Origin: SIG450 sp045658425
Lineage (GTDB): Bacteria > Bacillota > Clostridia > UMGS1840 > HGM11507
Reading direction: 5' to 3'
DNA: 17,240 nucleotides
Assembly: GCA_045658425.1 (NCBI GenBank)
Contig: JAZOVB010000125.1
Coordinates: 1 to 17,240, forward strand
Each line of letters opens with the position of its first letter. The first letter of the stretch is position 1. Below, piece by piece: positions 16,356 through 17,240 of this stretch. The notes under the pieces are model-generated. The model saw only the letters and a list, made by a program, of their open reading frames with translations. It was not told the DNA's origin and made no database searches. Position numbers and translations under genes: made by a program.

Positions 16356-16384
16356 TTGAAATTGAATGTAAGTTGTGATATAAT
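16356..16384 (+). promoter_or_regulatory. Sigma-A promoter for the downstream surface protein
   Basis: TTGAAA (16356-16361), a 17-base spacer and TATAAT (16379-16384) with TGA directly before the -10. The layout is the same as the promoter at 14758. The predicted start near 16391 gives a leader of about 52 bases. The rest of the gap from 16275 shows no convincing terminator and no gene. Confidence 0.88.
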
Positions 16385-16442
16385 TTTTAGAATAAATAAT
16401 AGCGAACTCAGATAATAAAATCTATAAAAAGGAGATATTGAA

Positions 16443-17240
16443 ATGAGAAAACTTAAGCCGTTGAAGAGAATATTAAGTATTTTACTGGTCGTTTCTATAC
16501 TAATGACCATGTTTAGTATGAATATATTCGCGCAATCATTTAAACCGACAGAAGGTGCAGGTGAGGAGTCATCTCTGGAAATGTCATCAAATGCGGATAC
16601 AGGTACCTTGTCTGAAAATGAGGCGGAAGAAGAACTTCCGGATGATGTACAATCAACTGAAGTAATTGAATTAGACGCTGAAGATATAATTGACTTTCAG
16701 GAGATTGTTGATGGTGAAGATGCAGGGGATATATATAACAACGCAGAGTGCGTTTATGTTGAAAGTGCAGATGAATTGGAGACCGCAATTATAAATGGTG
16801 GAACAATTTGTCTGATTGGAGATTTTGAACTGGACCGTACTTTCTACATAACCGAGGATACCTGTATTTACAGTGATGAAGTTCGTACTCTTACGAGAGC
16901 AAGTGATTTCGGAGGAGATTTGTTTGTAATAGGTGAAGATGCGGATGGAAATATATACGAGGAAGTTACATTTACCCTCGGCGATACTGAAGCTTCCGAT
17001 GAAGACATTCTTGTAATTGACGGTAACAAGAATAATCTTACAACAAGTGTCAACGGAACAGTATTTTTCATAGCAAATAAAGCTGTTGTGAATTTTAATA
17101 AAGATGTTTCGGTTATCAACAACAAGAAAGTTGGTAATGAACGCACACTTGACGAGAAGTATTCATTATCCTATGCGGACCAGATAGGTGGTGCGGCTGT
17201 AATTATAGCATCGGGAACACTTAATATTTACGGCTCAAAT
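16443..17240 (+). CDS. Secreted, probably beta-helical surface protein (3' end outside window)
   Basis: The frame is open for 266 codons to the window edge. It begins with a strong signal peptide (MRKLKPLKRI plus a hydrophobic core, cleaved after NIFA at about 30). Residues about 36-95 are strongly acidic and low in complexity (EEELPDD, ELDAEDIID). From about 103 the sequence turns into the pattern VESADELETAIINGGTI, then LIGDFELDRTFYI, and reaches GGAAVIIASGTLNIYG near 249-264. This pattern is typical of the N-terminal part of large right-handed beta-helix adhesin-like proteins of Clostridia. AAAAGGAG at 16427-16434 is eight bases before the ATG, and the promoter at 16356 drives it. Anchor and C-terminal domains are not visible, so the function is open. 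Not a GLUG protein as far as can be seen. Confidence 0.85.
   Translation, partial: MRKLKPLKRILSILLVVSILMTMFSMNIFAQSFKPTEGAGEESSLEMSSNADTGTLSENEAEEELPDDVQSTEVIELDAEDIIDFQEIVDGEDAGDIYNNAECVYVESADELETAIINGGTICLIGDFELDRTFYITEDTCIYSDEVRTLTRASDFGGDLFVIGEDADGNIYEEVTFTLGDTEASDEDILVIDGNKNNLTTSVNGTVFFIANKAVVNFNKDVSVINNKKVGNERTLDEKYSLSYADQIGGAAVIIASGTLNIYGSN

Noticed and set aside
1..17240. CRISPR arrays, tRNA or rRNA genes, transposases, toxin-antitoxin or phage-defence genes
   Set aside because: No regularly spaced repeats, no tRNA-like cloverleaf with an anticodon arm, and no protein motifs of these classes were seen on either strand.

Overview
The window reads as a piece of an AT-rich, Gram-positive-type anaerobe, most likely an uncultured member of the Clostridia (Bacillota). 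The reasons are strong AGGAG-type ribosome binding sites, SLH (S-layer homology) anchoring domains, a lipobox-bearing solute-binding protein, GLUG-repeat surface proteins and canonical sigma-A promoters. Genus cannot be decided from the sequence alone. All eight convincing genes lie on the + strand, and five of them carry export signals.

Layout. 1-3353: a large secreted GLUG/beta-helix protein whose start codon begins one base before the window. 3375-3440: a cluster of short GC-rich stem-loops. 3477-5054: a lipoprotein solute-binding protein with no transporter permease genes beside it. 5060-5313: a non-coding, multiply folded, MITE-like element that fills almost the whole gap to the next gene. 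5340-14483: a tight three-gene operon, closed by a strong terminator at 14551-14590. It encodes an SLH protein of unknown function, an SLH + Fn3-like + GLUG surface protein, and a cytoplasmic glycosidase-like TIM-barrel protein whose start lies one base after the previous stop. 14591-14929: a regulatory region with a 17-bp palindrome, a 20-codon minus-strand reading frame with a good RBS, a consensus promoter and a long leader. 14930-15754 and 15819-16274: a cytoplasmic polysaccharide deacetylase-like protein and a low-molecular-weight protein tyrosine phosphatase. Each is preceded by a copy of the same 43-bp repeat. 16356-17240: a second consensus promoter and the first 266 codons of another secreted, probably beta-helical protein.

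How the genes may work together (inference): the exported proteins probably bind or organise polysaccharide at the cell surface, the lipoprotein captures released sugars, and the cytoplasmic glycosidase-like and deacetylase-like enzymes process imported oligosaccharides. No classical catalytic glycoside hydrolase or lyase domain is recognisable in the exported proteins, so they look more like anchoring or scaffold parts than enzymes.

The most unusual signals are the nested inverted-repeat element at 5060-5313 and the 43-bp direct repeats that bracket the deacetylase gene together with its RBS, like a cassette. I see no CRISPR array, rRNA, tRNA, transposase, phage gene or recognisable defence system, and no convincing undescribed multi-gene system.
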